Virus record (IMG/VR): IMGVR_UViG_3300045738_002140
Location: 50,177 to 114,176 of that record
Length of the DNA stretch: 64,000 nt
Reading direction: 5' to 3' (one strand)
DNA from: a virus
Shown here: piece by piece, positions 1 to 8,334 of the stretch
Layout: each line of letters begins with the position of its first letter
Position numbering within the stretch: the first letter of the stretch is position 1
Notes under the pieces: generated by a model
The model's database searches: none
The model's input: the letters and a program-made list of their open reading frames with translations, nothing else
Told to the model about the DNA's origin: nothing
Made by a program: the position numbers and the translations under genes

Positions 1-660
1 CTTTTCGCAGTGAAGCCTAAACCTGAGTCGATTTGCTTCGTGAAAGTTGTGGACCTCTTGACCGAACCTCCCGTAAAGTAATTGGCAGTGATTTGACCGA
101 CCATAGACATAGTAGTATTTGGCTGGGTGAGCAAGTGCCGGTATAGCTGGGTCATCAAATCGGTTGCTACGTATGCATTTTTGTTTCTCTTCTTCTTCAA
201 AAAATAAAACCTTAGACACTATACCCTGAAGCCCCCAATGTGGGTTTGGAAAGAAAAACATATGATCAAAATATTTTGCTAAATGAATTTTGCTGTTCAT
301 GTTGATTGCCCCTATATTGTTCGAGTCAAGTTCTTCAATTTGTTCCCTTAAGGACGCTGCCCATTCTATGTTTACTCTGTCTGGGGAGTCTGCCAGAACA
401 AACCAGTCTCCGTTGGACATGGTGCCCGCCCTCATGAATTCGTTCATCTGGAAGTCGTGGTCGTTCGTCCATTTTCTTCTTACTATTTTGCCTTGTTTTT
501 TTCTATCATTCAAAAGTTCGTAGGTTCCGTCTTTGGAGAAGCCGTCAGTAAATACTAAGCCATCGAAGTGTTCCATAACCTCTGGGTTAGTCATCTCTTC
601 TATATCCTTCAGCCTGTCTTGGGTTATCCCGCATAGCCATAGCCTTGGTTTGTTAATCAT
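1..660 (-). CDS. glycosyltransferase-like protein, 3'-truncated by window edge
   Basis: An open frame starts at ATG 660 and reads leftwards for 220 codons to base 1 without a stop, so the C-terminus lies outside the window. The start overlaps the stop of the upstream gene by 8 bases, as is normal in this operon. The N-terminus has a strand-turn pattern ('LWLCGITQDR') followed by 'FTDGFSKDGTYELL', which resembles the D-G-T loop of GT2-type (GT-A fold) glycosyltransferases, and 'VLADSPDRVN', which could be the metal-binding strand. The setting in a sugar cluster supports a transferase, but acceptor and donor cannot be told. The family call is an inference. Confidence 0.6.
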   Translation of the reverse strand, partial: MINKPRLWLCGITQDRLKDIEEMTNPEVMEHFDGLVFTDGFSKDGTYELLNDRKKQGKIVRRKWTNDHDFQMNEFMRAGTMSNGDWFVLADSPDRVNIEWAASLREQIEELDSNNIGAINMNSKIHLAKYFDHMFFFPNPHWGLQGIVSKVLFFEEEEKQKCIRSNRFDDPAIPALAHPAKYYYVYGRSNHCQLLYGRFGQEVHNFHEANRLRFRLHCEK

Positions 661-1414
661 AATTTAAATTTGGTTTTTGTTTGTTGTGTTTTTCGTAATA
701 GTTTTCGTTAAACTCTAGCTCGCTCGTGTCGTAGTTCCATAGATAGCTGCAGAAATCCTCTCCCCATCTGTATTTTTGGTATTCGCATTTCATTTTGCTT
801 GTTTCATTATTGAGCCAAGTCATGTGCCTTATGTGGGCTATGTGTCTGGGAATTTCTAGGTGCGACGTGACTTTATAATCTGAACCATCATTGTAAATAA
901 CATCGTCGTCATAATAAAGTCGATCAATCCCGCCATTGCACTTCATGTTAAATATCCTTGGTGGGCAAAAGCCGTCCACCCAAGTGTTGTCATTAAATAG
1001 GTAGTTCTTAAAGTTTATACTAAACCAAGTTATAAATTTATTGAATTCAACGAACTTTATTATTTGTTTAATTTGATCCACCGTGTAGATCTCATCTAGC
1101 CCCAGTAGCCACATGTAATCGACGTCTTGTTTTTTAAGGTAATCTAGGCATATACTCTTTGAGTCTGCTTCGTCTAGTGGCTTTCTCTCTATGTGTAAAA
1201 AATCAATAATTTTTTCGTCATTGAGTTCTTTGAGTATTGACTCGGTATCGTCTGAGGACTTAGGTGGAAAACCAAGCTCTTGGTTCTCTTTAAAGCATAC
1301 GTGTACGACGCTAATGGTCGTGTCTGATTCTTCTTTAAATTCGCCCCAAGGCCTAAGGGCTTCTTCTAAATACTCTGCGCAGTTATAAGCTGAAGATATT
1401 ATTCCTATTTTCAT
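653..1414 (-). CDS. GT2-like glycosyltransferase
   Basis: A 253-residue protein opening with 'MKIGIISSAYNCAEYLEEAL', the usual first strand and helix of a GT-A nucleotide-sugar transferase. 'WLLGLDEIYTVDQI' near residue 110 sits where the DxD-like metal site is expected. No membrane segment is seen, so it probably acts in the cytoplasm on a lipid-linked, nucleotide-linked or protein acceptor. Its start overlaps the stop of the DegT-like gene by one base, implying translational coupling within the leftward sugar operon. Substrate unknown. Confidence 0.65.
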   Translation of the reverse strand: MKIGIISSAYNCAEYLEEALRPWGEFKEESDTTISVVHVCFKENQELGFPPKSSDDTESILKELNDEKIIDFLHIERKPLDEADSKSICLDYLKKQDVDYMWLLGLDEIYTVDQIKQIIKFVEFNKFITWFSINFKNYLFNDNTWVDGFCPPRIFNMKCNGGIDRLYYDDDVIYNDGSDYKVTSHLEIPRHIAHIRHMTWLNNETSKMKCEYQKYRWGEDFCSYLWNYDTSELEFNENYYEKHNKQKPNLNYD

Positions 1415-2604
1415 TATACTTGGTTTAAATAATCTGTTAGGTTTAGTATCTGGTCTTCTGACACTTGGCTGTGGAGTCCTACATATAATCCATTTTTGTG
1501 CAAATATTCTGCGTTCTTGAAGAGCTTGTAGTCTTCGTATTGCTTATAGCAGGTATGTCTTAGTATGTTGCCGCTAATTATTGGTCTGTATTCTATGTTT
1601 TTTTCTTTAAGATAATTTTTTATTAATTTTGATTTTCTTTTTTTGGATATAATTGGTAGACAAAACGGGACATTAACCCTATCGTTTACGTTGTCTGGCA
1701 ATAGGTATTTACTTACGTCTAGGTTGGACGAATAGGTATTGTATAATTGTAGCCTATCGTAAGCATAGTCGTATATTCTCTTGAAATCTAAAAGCCCCAT
1801 GAACGCCGCAATGTTTGTGCTTCTGTAGTTCCCACCGAGGGTATTAAAATCAAATGATGGATCGACTAGTTTGTTTGATAGGATTTTGGCATAGTCTTTA
1901 GACAAGTCGTATCTGTTGAGCTCTCTCGTAAGGCCATGACTCCTACCTAAAACATAAAAGACAAACTCCTCCTCGTCATTAGTGAAGATCATTCCTCCTT
2001 CTGATCCCGTGGTGGTCTGGTGGCCAAAGTATACGGAGGTGGAGGACGTCGGGCCAGAGCACACGTGTCTGTAGTCGTAGATATCTTCGTCGTAATATGA
2101 GCCAAAAGAGTTTTCGCAATTGTCTAGTTTTAATTGTACGCCGTACTTTTTGCATATGTTTTCGGCGCGAGGTATGTCTGGGGTAAGCCCTATAAGCGAA
2201 GTAAGGAAAACTGTATTTACTGAGTGGTTTTTAGCTTTAAGATAGTTTTCTAGTAGGTCTAGGTCAATAGAAAAATCTTTTAAATTTATATCAATAAATT
2301 TTGGTGTGAACCCATTGTTTATCCAAGGGCTAATAGAGGTTTGCCAAGTGACAGAGGGAAAAACTACTATTGGTTTTTTGGGATTAAGCCTCTTGGCGTA
2401 TTGAGCTATCAATTCGTTGGCCGTGGACCCGCTGCTGACCATGAGTGCGTATTTAGATTTAGTATATTCTTTCCATCCCTCTTCATACTTTAGGACGTAC
2501 TTGTCTTGAGTCCACCTGTTTGATGGGTTAAGAAAAAATTTACAAATTTTAAGTCTATCTGACCAAGTAAAATTAGAATCATTTAAATGCCAGTTAAACT
2601 TCAT
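1414..2604 (-). CDS. DegT/DnrJ/EryC1/StrS-fold PLP enzyme with His in place of the Schiff-base Lys (possible sugar 3-dehydratase)
   Basis: This 396-residue protein has the DegT/StrS aminotransferase fold: 'MVSSGSTANELIAQYA' (phosphate-binding loop, residues ~55-70), 'LKLDNCENSFG' with the Asp (D161) that contacts the PLP ring nitrogen, and 'SVYFGHQTTTGSEGGM' at the active-site loop. In true aminotransferases that loop reads S-F-x-P-x-K, as in the neighbouring paralogue at 3481-4587. Here the lysine position is His195. The same Lys-to-His change marks the ColD and RfbH (E1) sugar 3-dehydratases, which use PLP without an internal aldimine. The protein is therefore more likely a deoxysugar-forming dehydratase than an aminotransferase. 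Gene ends overlap both neighbours. Confidence 0.75.
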   Translation of the reverse strand: MKFNWHLNDSNFTWSDRLKICKFFLNPSNRWTQDKYVLKYEEGWKEYTKSKYALMVSSGSTANELIAQYAKRLNPKKPIVVFPSVTWQTSISPWINNGFTPKFIDINLKDFSIDLDLLENYLKAKNHSVNTVFLTSLIGLTPDIPRAENICKKYGVQLKLDNCENSFGSYYDEDIYDYRHVCSGPTSSTSVYFGHQTTTGSEGGMIFTNDEEEFVFYVLGRSHGLTRELNRYDLSKDYAKILSNKLVDPSFDFNTLGGNYRSTNIAAFMGLLDFKRIYDYAYDRLQLYNTYSSNLDVSKYLLPDNVNDRVNVPFCLPIISKKRKSKLIKNYLKEKNIEYRPIISGNILRHTCYKQYEDYKLFKNAEYLHKNGLYVGLHSQVSEDQILNLTDYLNQV

Positions 2605-3484
2605 GACTCAGTATCCTTTCTGCCACGCGATTGGGAAGGTACCACTCTGCAACCTCCTTGGCTTTTTCCATGTCAACTCCATCATGATCAAAATTGAGAA
2701 CTTTTTCTTTGCAATCATCTGGATTTTGAGCCTCGTAAAGTGGCAAAATGTCTCCCCATATTTCTCTTTTAATCGGTATGTCTGCGCTTAGGCATGGTGT
2801 TCCCATCAGGGCCCCCTCTATGGGTTGCATACCTAGGCCTGTGTATATTTCTGAGGCGATTAATAGATGGGCGTGTTTAATTAGGGTGTTGACATTTGCC
2901 CTGTCTAGCCAACCAAAATTTTTTATTTTTATATCTGGAGCAACTGAGTTAAAAAGCTCTGGTGGGCAGGGTTCTCCAGAGACGAAGAGCTCAAAGTCTG
3001 TACCGTTTAAAGCCTGAACTACTGTCGATATGTTTTTTATGGGGTCCATCGGTCTACCAAAATAGTAAACATACGAGTGCCTTTCTCTTTCTTCGTAGTC
3101 GCGCTCACACGATAAGGCTGGTATCCCTACGTGTCTTGAGTCTAGGCCGGTGTACTCTTTTAACACTCGGCTGGTTTCTTTTGAGATGGTCATCAACGAA
3201 TCGCAATGTTCGTAGATTTTCTTTTCTTCGCTTAAAAGCTTTTCGTCGCAGATTCTAAATTCCCCATTGTGAACCCCATAGGACAAATCCAAAATTAAAC
3301 AATACAGGGGTTTTCCTGAGCTTATAGACTCTTCGTACGCAAGGTCTAGTTGAGATCTATCTATATTGAAAATGATGTCGTAGCCCCGTTTAACTATGGG
3401 GTGTCCGGATTTTCTCCACTCTTTCTCTAAGGACTCTAAGTATCCTCCCGGAGTTTTTTTGTATCCAAAAGTTTTTATTTTCAT
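2594..3484 (-). CDS. GT4-like (GT-B fold) glycosyltransferase
   Basis: A 296-residue protein with the C-terminal signature of group-1 glycosyltransferases: 'YYFGRPMDPIKNISTVVQAL' near residue 140 opens the nucleotide-binding domain, and 'ASEIYTGLGMQPIEGALMGT' (~210-230) matches the E-x7-E donor-sugar motif. It is shorter than a typical GT4 protein (~370), mainly in the N-terminal acceptor domain. It overlaps the DegT-like gene downstream by 11 bases and the second DegT gene upstream by 4, inside one leftward operon. Likely cytoplasmic; donor and acceptor unknown. Confidence 0.75.
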   Translation of the reverse strand: MKIKTFGYKKTPGGYLESLEKEWRKSGHPIVKRGYDIIFNIDRSQLDLAYEESISSGKPLYCLILDLSYGVHNGEFRICDEKLLSEEKKIYEHCDSLMTISKETSRVLKEYTGLDSRHVGIPALSCERDYEERERHSYVYYFGRPMDPIKNISTVVQALNGTDFELFVSGEPCPPELFNSVAPDIKIKNFGWLDRANVNTLIKHAHLLIASEIYTGLGMQPIEGALMGTPCLSADIPIKREIWGDILPLYEAQNPDDCKEKVLNFDHDGVDMEKAKEVAEWYLPNRVAERILSHEV

Positions 3485-4587
3485 AGGCTATTAATCAGGC
3501 ATTCAGAAACATAATCTATTTGGTTATTGGTTATTTCTGGGTAAATGGGTAGGCTTATTTCTCTTCGAGCTTGCCTTTCTGACTCTGGAAAGTCTCCCTT
3601 TTTGTGATTTAAATTTTTATAAGCTTTTTGGAGATGTATGGGTATGGGGTAATGTATTCCTGTTTGGACCCCCTTATCAAGCATTTTCTTGGCTACCTTG
3701 TCCCTGTGCGAAATAAAGACTGGAAAAAGGTGATACACGCACTTGTTGTCGGGGTTGATCTTGAGAAGCTGGATCTTCTTGTGTCCAGATAGGTTCTTTG
3801 TATATCTTTTTGCTGCTCTTATCCTTTTGTCTGTCCATTCGTTTATGTATTTTAGCTTTATGTTTAGCGCTGCCGCTTCTATTTCGCTCATTCTATAATT
3901 ATTGCCCACTATCTCATGTTTATATTTTTCGCTTTGCCCATGGTTAATAAAGGCTTTCATATACTCGAAAGCTACTTTCGAATTCGTAACTGCAGCGCCC
4001 CCTTCTCCGCATGTGCCTAGATTTTTACCGGGATAAAAGCTGAAGCACGTTATCAATGAGAACCAAGAAATTGGTGTGTCAAGTATTTCGGCTCCGTGCG
4101 CTTGAGCTGCGTCATGGACTAAGAACTTCCCGCTCAGTTGGCAAAGCCTTGCGTATTCTACTAGGTTGCATGGATTGCCGTAAAGGCTGACGGGCATCAC
4201 TATTTTTGTCTTGCCGTCTTCTATCGCTGTTTCTGCTTTAGCTGCGTCCATTCCACCCGTCTTGTCGACGTCTATAAATTTGTGCCTAAGCTTGGGCATA
4301 TAGGACACCGCTTCGCTTGTCGCTATAAAACTATTTGGGGGAGTAACAACGTCCCCCTCTACTTTGAAACATGCTAACGCCGCATGTAACGCCGCGGTCC
4401 CGCTGCTCGTGGCGACGCAATACTTAACGTCACAATACTCTGAGAAATCTTCTTCGAATTTTTTGACCCTATCCCCAGCGGCGTAGCTGCCTGAGTCTAC
4501 AATGCTGGAGACCTCTTCCATGAATTCTTTTTTAAATAGCTTGTTCTGTTTGGGCAGATCTAAGAATTTAACATTCATTTTCTTCAT
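3481..4587 (-). CDS. DegT/DnrJ/EryC1/StrS sugar aminotransferase
   Basis: A 368-residue PLP enzyme of the family that aminates keto sugars attached to nucleotides. It carries 'SSGTAALHAAL' (~61-71), 'VHDAAQAHGAE' with D159 at the PLP nitrogen, and 'FSFYPGKNLGTCGEGG', where K188 is the Schiff-base lysine. The length is normal for the family. ATG at 4587 is used here; an in-frame ATG three codons later is also possible. It overlaps the SDR epimerase gene upstream by 20 bases. With the Gfo/Idh and ATP-grasp genes it suggests synthesis of an amino sugar, but the product cannot be named. Confidence 0.9.
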   Translation of the reverse strand: MKKMNVKFLDLPKQNKLFKKEFMEEVSSIVDSGSYAAGDRVKKFEEDFSEYCDVKYCVATSSGTAALHAALACFKVEGDVVTPPNSFIATSEAVSYMPKLRHKFIDVDKTGGMDAAKAETAIEDGKTKIVMPVSLYGNPCNLVEYARLCQLSGKFLVHDAAQAHGAEILDTPISWFSLITCFSFYPGKNLGTCGEGGAAVTNSKVAFEYMKAFINHGQSEKYKHEIVGNNYRMSEIEAAALNIKLKYINEWTDKRIRAAKRYTKNLSGHKKIQLLKINPDNKCVYHLFPVFISHRDKVAKKMLDKGVQTGIHYPIPIHLQKAYKNLNHKKGDFPESERQARREISLPIYPEITNNQIDYVSECLINSL

Positions 4588-5446
4588 ATCTTTTGAGTCC
4601 GTCTTCTAGCCTAATCGATTCTTCTCCGAGCAATTTATTCATCTTGCTCGTATCAAAAACGAGGTCTGTTTGTTTATAATGGGGTTTGGTGTACTGTATT
4701 TCTAGGTCTTTTTTGTATATTTTAATTATTTTTTTTAAGATTTCTTTTATGGTAAGTGATCTTGATGAGCAAATGTTTATGGGGCCCTCATATTTTGTGA
4801 GGGGTAGGCTTTTGAGTATGAGGCTGCATACATCATCTACGTGAATCAGGCTTCTTTTGCTAAGCCCGTTTCCTGTTACTTGAGGGCTCTTGTTTTCTTT
4901 TATTCTTCTTATGGTTTCTGGTATTATTTTTTTATATGACTCGTCCCCCTTCCCGTATACGTGACCTATTCTTAGTATTTGTAATGTAACGTCGTTTTCT
5001 TTTGCCCAAGCTTCAAGCATTTTTTCGCAGTACAATTTTGACCAGCCATATAAAGACGCTGGGGTTGTCTCTGTGTCCTCGTTAATGCGAGAGGTGTTTG
5101 TCCCTCTGTAAACATCGAGGGTGCTTGCAAATATTATTTTTTGGGGCTTATGTGGTAGTCTGTCTAGAAGGTATTGTGTATTTGTAATATTACTATTTGA
5201 CTCCCTAGCTAAGTCAACCTCGTCTGGGGACTTTGGGGTGAATGCTCCAATGTGGAGGAGAGCGTATATATCTTCCCATGTTTTTTCGTAAGGCTTGGGG
5301 CAGCTTAGGCATGGCAATAGGTTATATTTTTTGTTTTTTGTTTTTATCGGGATCACTCTATACTCTCTGGGGAATTTTTGAGAGATGAGCTCTGTTAGTC
5401 TTTTGCCTATGAAGCCACCCGTCCCTGTCACTAGGAGCTTTTTCAT
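4568..5446 (-). CDS. NAD-dependent epimerase/dehydratase (extended SDR)
   Basis: A 292-residue protein with the N-terminal dinucleotide-binding motif 'LLVTGTGGFIG', the 'ASTLDVYRG' strand carrying the catalytic Ser/Thr region, and the active-site pair in 'YGWSKLYCE' (Y-x3-K). These define the extended short-chain dehydrogenase family acting on nucleotide sugars (4,6-dehydratases, 4-epimerases, reductases). It is slightly short for the family (~310-340). The gene overlaps the ATP-grasp gene by 4 bases (ATGA). It likely supplies the keto or epimerised sugar used by the neighbouring DegT enzymes. Confidence 0.88.
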   Translation of the reverse strand: MKKLLVTGTGGFIGKRLTELISQKFPREYRVIPIKTKNKKYNLLPCLSCPKPYEKTWEDIYALLHIGAFTPKSPDEVDLARESNSNITNTQYLLDRLPHKPQKIIFASTLDVYRGTNTSRINEDTETTPASLYGWSKLYCEKMLEAWAKENDVTLQILRIGHVYGKGDESYKKIIPETIRRIKENKSPQVTGNGLSKRSLIHVDDVCSLILKSLPLTKYEGPINICSSRSLTIKEILKKIIKIYKKDLEIQYTKPHYKQTDLVFDTSKMNKLLGEESIRLEDGLKRYEENEC

Positions 5447-6507
5447 GGCTCAAGCATCTCTTCTTGTATCTCTTTTTCTGTGGTTAGCATGGGGCATGTG
5501 TCCATGTTTCTTAGCCATAGGAGCCCGTCTTCTAGCGGGTTTATCTTTTTGTCTAGCGTGGGGAACCTATTGTATAGCGCTATGTCTTTAAATATTTTAG
5601 GCATATTAAGTCCAGCTCGAGTAAAAAAGAGAGACGTTGTAAAGAATCTTGAAATATTTATCTCTGTTGGGTTGGGGGCTCCTTCGCTGTCGTAGGTCAT
5701 GTCAACTCCATAAATTCCATGAGGTTTTTCGTCTATGGATAAGATGGAGTCTTGGGCCACAGTGTCTACACTCTCTGAGGAAAACGTTTCCCCAACCTTT
5801 GTAACTCCGGTTACTCCGGATAATGTTCGGTTGCCTAGGTTCCAAGACCTTCTTTTTCTGGTTTGAGCAACAACTAAGTCTCCTTCATACCAAATAGACA
5901 ACCAAGTAACGCTATTTTTTGTGAGTAGTTCTGCTGCTGTAAACTCACCCCATCCGCTAAATTTACTTATCCACTTCTCTGCAAAATCATAGTCTCCGGT
6001 TGGGAGCGCCCCCCTGCCTCCGCCCCCCACGTTGGCTCTTAACCAAATTTTACCATCATTGTTTCCTAGGGTTTCAAAGGCTTTCTTGAGGTCTTTTGTG
6101 TTCTTAACGGTGATGGTTTTAGGGATTTTTATTCCTGACTTTTCCCATATGGTTGCAGACTTTCCTTTGTCTACGCAGTTCTCTATTACGTCGTGCGGGG
6201 GCATGAAAACCTTAGTTCCCGTATCGGTTATGCTGTACCTGAGTTTCGAGGCTTCTAATATTTCTATGTCGTTTTGGAAGTGGATTAGTTCTGGCTTCTC
6301 TCTGTTTAAAAGTTTTATTAATGACTTTTTGTATCCTTTTTCTGTGGCGCACGGGACTATGTATTTTCTGGCGGCAGCAGAAAGCATAAGGTCGCTTGAG
6401 TCGCAGTTCATTCCTATTATTTCTTCTTCGTGCCCTCCTGCAAAAAGGCACTCTATCACGTTCTCGGAGGGGGTGCCTCCGGCTCCGGCTATTAGTATTT
6501 TAGACAT
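5443..6507 (-). CDS. ATP-grasp ligase-like enzyme (carbamoyl-phosphate-synthase-like fold)
   Basis: A 354-residue protein. Residues 1-100 look like a pre-ATP-grasp Rossmann domain ('ILIAGAGGTPSENVIECL'). The rest fits an ATP-grasp domain: 'KIWLRANVGGGGRGALPT' is the glycine-rich nucleotide loop, and 'GVDMTYDSEGAPNPTEINIS' near the C-terminus holds the acidic and Asn residues that bind Mg-ATP. ATP-grasp enzymes join a carboxylate to an amine or similar group through an acyl phosphate. In this sugar cluster it may attach an amino acid to an amino sugar, but that is inference. It overlaps both neighbours. Confidence 0.8.
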   Translation of the reverse strand: MSKILIAGAGGTPSENVIECLFAGGHEEEIIGMNCDSSDLMLSAAARKYIVPCATEKGYKKSLIKLLNREKPELIHFQNDIEILEASKLRYSITDTGTKVFMPPHDVIENCVDKGKSATIWEKSGIKIPKTITVKNTKDLKKAFETLGNNDGKIWLRANVGGGGRGALPTGDYDFAEKWISKFSGWGEFTAAELLTKNSVTWLSIWYEGDLVVAQTRKRRSWNLGNRTLSGVTGVTKVGETFSSESVDTVAQDSILSIDEKPHGIYGVDMTYDSEGAPNPTEINISRFFTTSLFFTRAGLNMPKIFKDIALYNRFPTLDKKINPLEDGLLWLRNMDTCPMLTTEKEIQEEMLEP

Positions 6508-7477
6508 CGATTGGTTGCCCTTTAAGTTCTATGGATTTGTTGGTTGCCTCAATGAGTTCTACAACCCTTTTGCCAAGTTCGGGCCCTGAAATACACTCTC
6601 CTCCCTGTATACATTGACAGAAGTGTTTTATTTCTTCCTCTATGGCTTCTGAGTTGTCGAGCTTGGGGGAAAACATGTCTCCTGATCTGTAAGAGAAGAC
6701 ATTTTCGTCATAGCTTACCCCCTTGTCGTAGACCATAATTTTTTCTGAGGGTTTGTTATCGTCGTAAACCGCCATCTTCTCATCGCCGTTAAGTATTATT
6801 TGCCTCACCTTAATGGGAGAAAACCAGCTGATGTGAATATGTGCAGAAAAGCCATCTTCGTAGGTTACGGATATGTTCGCCACGTCCGCATTTCCTTTCG
6901 GGGTGTGGGAAGCGCCGACAGCGGAGATTGTTTTTGGTTTTTTTTCTCCGACAAGATAGCTTAGTATAGAAAAATCGTGAGGGGCCAGATCCCAAACCAC
7001 GTTAGAGTCTCTTTGGAATAATCCTAGATTAATTCTCACTGAATCGAAATGTTTAATCTCCCCCAAGGAACCATTTATTATTAGATTCTTTAGCTCTCTA
7101 ACAGACGAGGTAAACAGGAATGTGTGTGCGACCATGAGCGCTAAGCCTTTCGCTTTGGCTATATTTTCTAGCACGCTGCATTCCTCGGAGCTCATGGCCA
7201 TGGGTTTCTGTATTAGCACGCTCACCCCGCTCTCTAGTACGTGCTTTGCGATTTTAAAATGGGTAGATATTGGCGTAGCTATTATTACTCCGTCTACATT
7301 TGAGTGTCTGCCTAGGGCAAGCTCTGCGTCGTCAAAGAACGCTGTGGCTGCTGGGATTTTTTTAAAAACCTCAACGTCTTTATCTACGATGAACTCTAAG
7401 TCAACGCCGTCAATTTTCTGGATATTGCGAACAATGTTTGGGCCCCAGTAGCCGCATCCTATGAGTCCTAGTTTCAT
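6500..7477 (-). CDS. Gfo/Idh/MocA-family NAD(P)-dependent sugar oxidoreductase
   Basis: The start is placed at ATG 7477, giving 325 residues that open 'MKLGLIGCGYWGPNIVRNI', the exact Rossmann start of the family. The frame is open for another 57 codons upstream, but that stretch is basic, lacks any domain and lies inside the preceding gene. 'VLIQKPMAMSSEEC' is the E/Q-K-P motif whose lysine is catalytic, and 'DLAPHDFSILSYL' carries the conserved His region. Such enzymes oxidise or reduce hydroxyls of nucleotide sugars (WbpB-like). ATGA overlap with the upstream gene indicates coupling. Confidence 0.9.
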   Translation of the reverse strand: MKLGLIGCGYWGPNIVRNIQKIDGVDLEFIVDKDVEVFKKIPAATAFFDDAELALGRHSNVDGVIIATPISTHFKIAKHVLESGVSVLIQKPMAMSSEECSVLENIAKAKGLALMVAHTFLFTSSVRELKNLIINGSLGEIKHFDSVRINLGLFQRDSNVVWDLAPHDFSILSYLVGEKKPKTISAVGASHTPKGNADVANISVTYEDGFSAHIHISWFSPIKVRQIILNGDEKMAVYDDNKPSEKIMVYDKGVSYDENVFSYRSGDMFSPKLDNSEAIEEEIKHFCQCIQGGECISGPELGKRVVELIEATNKSIELKGQPIDV

Positions 7478-8331
7478 TTTATTATTTGTTTTAGTTTTTC
7501 TTCGCCTATGTTCATGATTGATTTTCCTTCGTCCGTGAAGGCGGGGGGCGGCACTTTTCCGAACACTTCGTTTGTGTCTCCGTGATCCATGGAAAGGTGC
7601 ATCCTTTGTATCGTCACGCACTGAAAGTGGTGGGCGTAAGAGCGACAATATACACCTGTGGTGAGGCCGAGTTTGCGGCAGTTGTTATACCAATCATAGT
7701 CCTCCCCTCCAGAGAGACCCACGTCTGTTCTGTATCGGGGGATCTTTTTCAGGGCTTCCTTTTTGATGTGATAGCACCCTGTCCAGAGTTGGCCTACGTG
7801 CGACACCGTTGGGAGCGTTAGTATGTGTTTGTCTAAAAATGCCTGCTCTCCTTCCGGGTAGATTATTTTAAGGAATTTTAATATCTTGGCCTTGGACTCT
7901 GGGTGATCTAAGTATTTAGGCTTTAGTTTGTTATGTTGGGCTTTGTTGGCGTCGTTCCAGAACGGAACGTCGCCTTCTATGTGCAGTCCGAATGGGGTCC
8001 ATGGGCTAGCGATATCTACTGGCCCGCCCTCAAGGAAGGGCGTTGACCACCCGGGAAACATGTAGTGGTCATTTGATATATACATTACATCTTGGCCTAG
8101 TCGCTCGCCCACATCCATAAGGTAGTTCACTGCATTTGATGAGCCATAATTATTGTCCAGCTTAAGAAGCGCGGTGTTGCTTGAGTCTATGTCCGTCTCG
8201 TCCAACCTGTCTTCGGACAGATTGTCCCACACAACCAAGTTGATTTCTTCTGGGGGTGTGTTCTTGTATATGGAGTCAATGCAAACCCTTGTGAACTCCG
8301 CGTGTCCGTATGTCAGTACTAATTGTATCAT
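7474..8331 (-). CDS. GT2-like glycosyltransferase
   Basis: A 285-residue protein beginning 'MIQLVLTYGHAEFTRVCIDS', with 'NLVVWDNLSED' then 'LDNNYGSSNAVNYLMD', the usual N-x-G-x-x-x-A-x-N loop of GT2 enzymes. 'VMYISNDHYMFPGW' stands at the metal-binding strand, with N-D-H rather than D-D-D. 'GGEDYDWYNNCRKLGLTTG' is the acidic acceptor-side motif. No membrane helix is seen, so it is probably soluble. Donor and acceptor are unknown. Confidence 0.78.
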   Translation of the reverse strand: MIQLVLTYGHAEFTRVCIDSIYKNTPPEEINLVVWDNLSEDRLDETDIDSSNTALLKLDNNYGSSNAVNYLMDVGERLGQDVMYISNDHYMFPGWSTPFLEGGPVDIASPWTPFGLHIEGDVPFWNDANKAQHNKLKPKYLDHPESKAKILKFLKIIYPEGEQAFLDKHILTLPTVSHVGQLWTGCYHIKKEALKKIPRYRTDVGLSGGEDYDWYNNCRKLGLTTGVYCRSYAHHFQCVTIQRMHLSMDHGDTNEVFGKVPPPAFTDEGKSIMNIGEEKLKQIIK

Positions 8332-8334
8332 ACA

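Noticed and set aside
290-523. Rightward frame in the first 660 bases
   Set aside because: It lies antisense to the partial glycosyltransferase-like gene, which is better supported by motifs and by its overlap with the operon.
7478-7648. 57-codon N-terminal extension of the Gfo/Idh protein
   Set aside because: Very basic, without domain character and antisense-free overlap with the preceding gene; ATG 7477 gives the exact family start.
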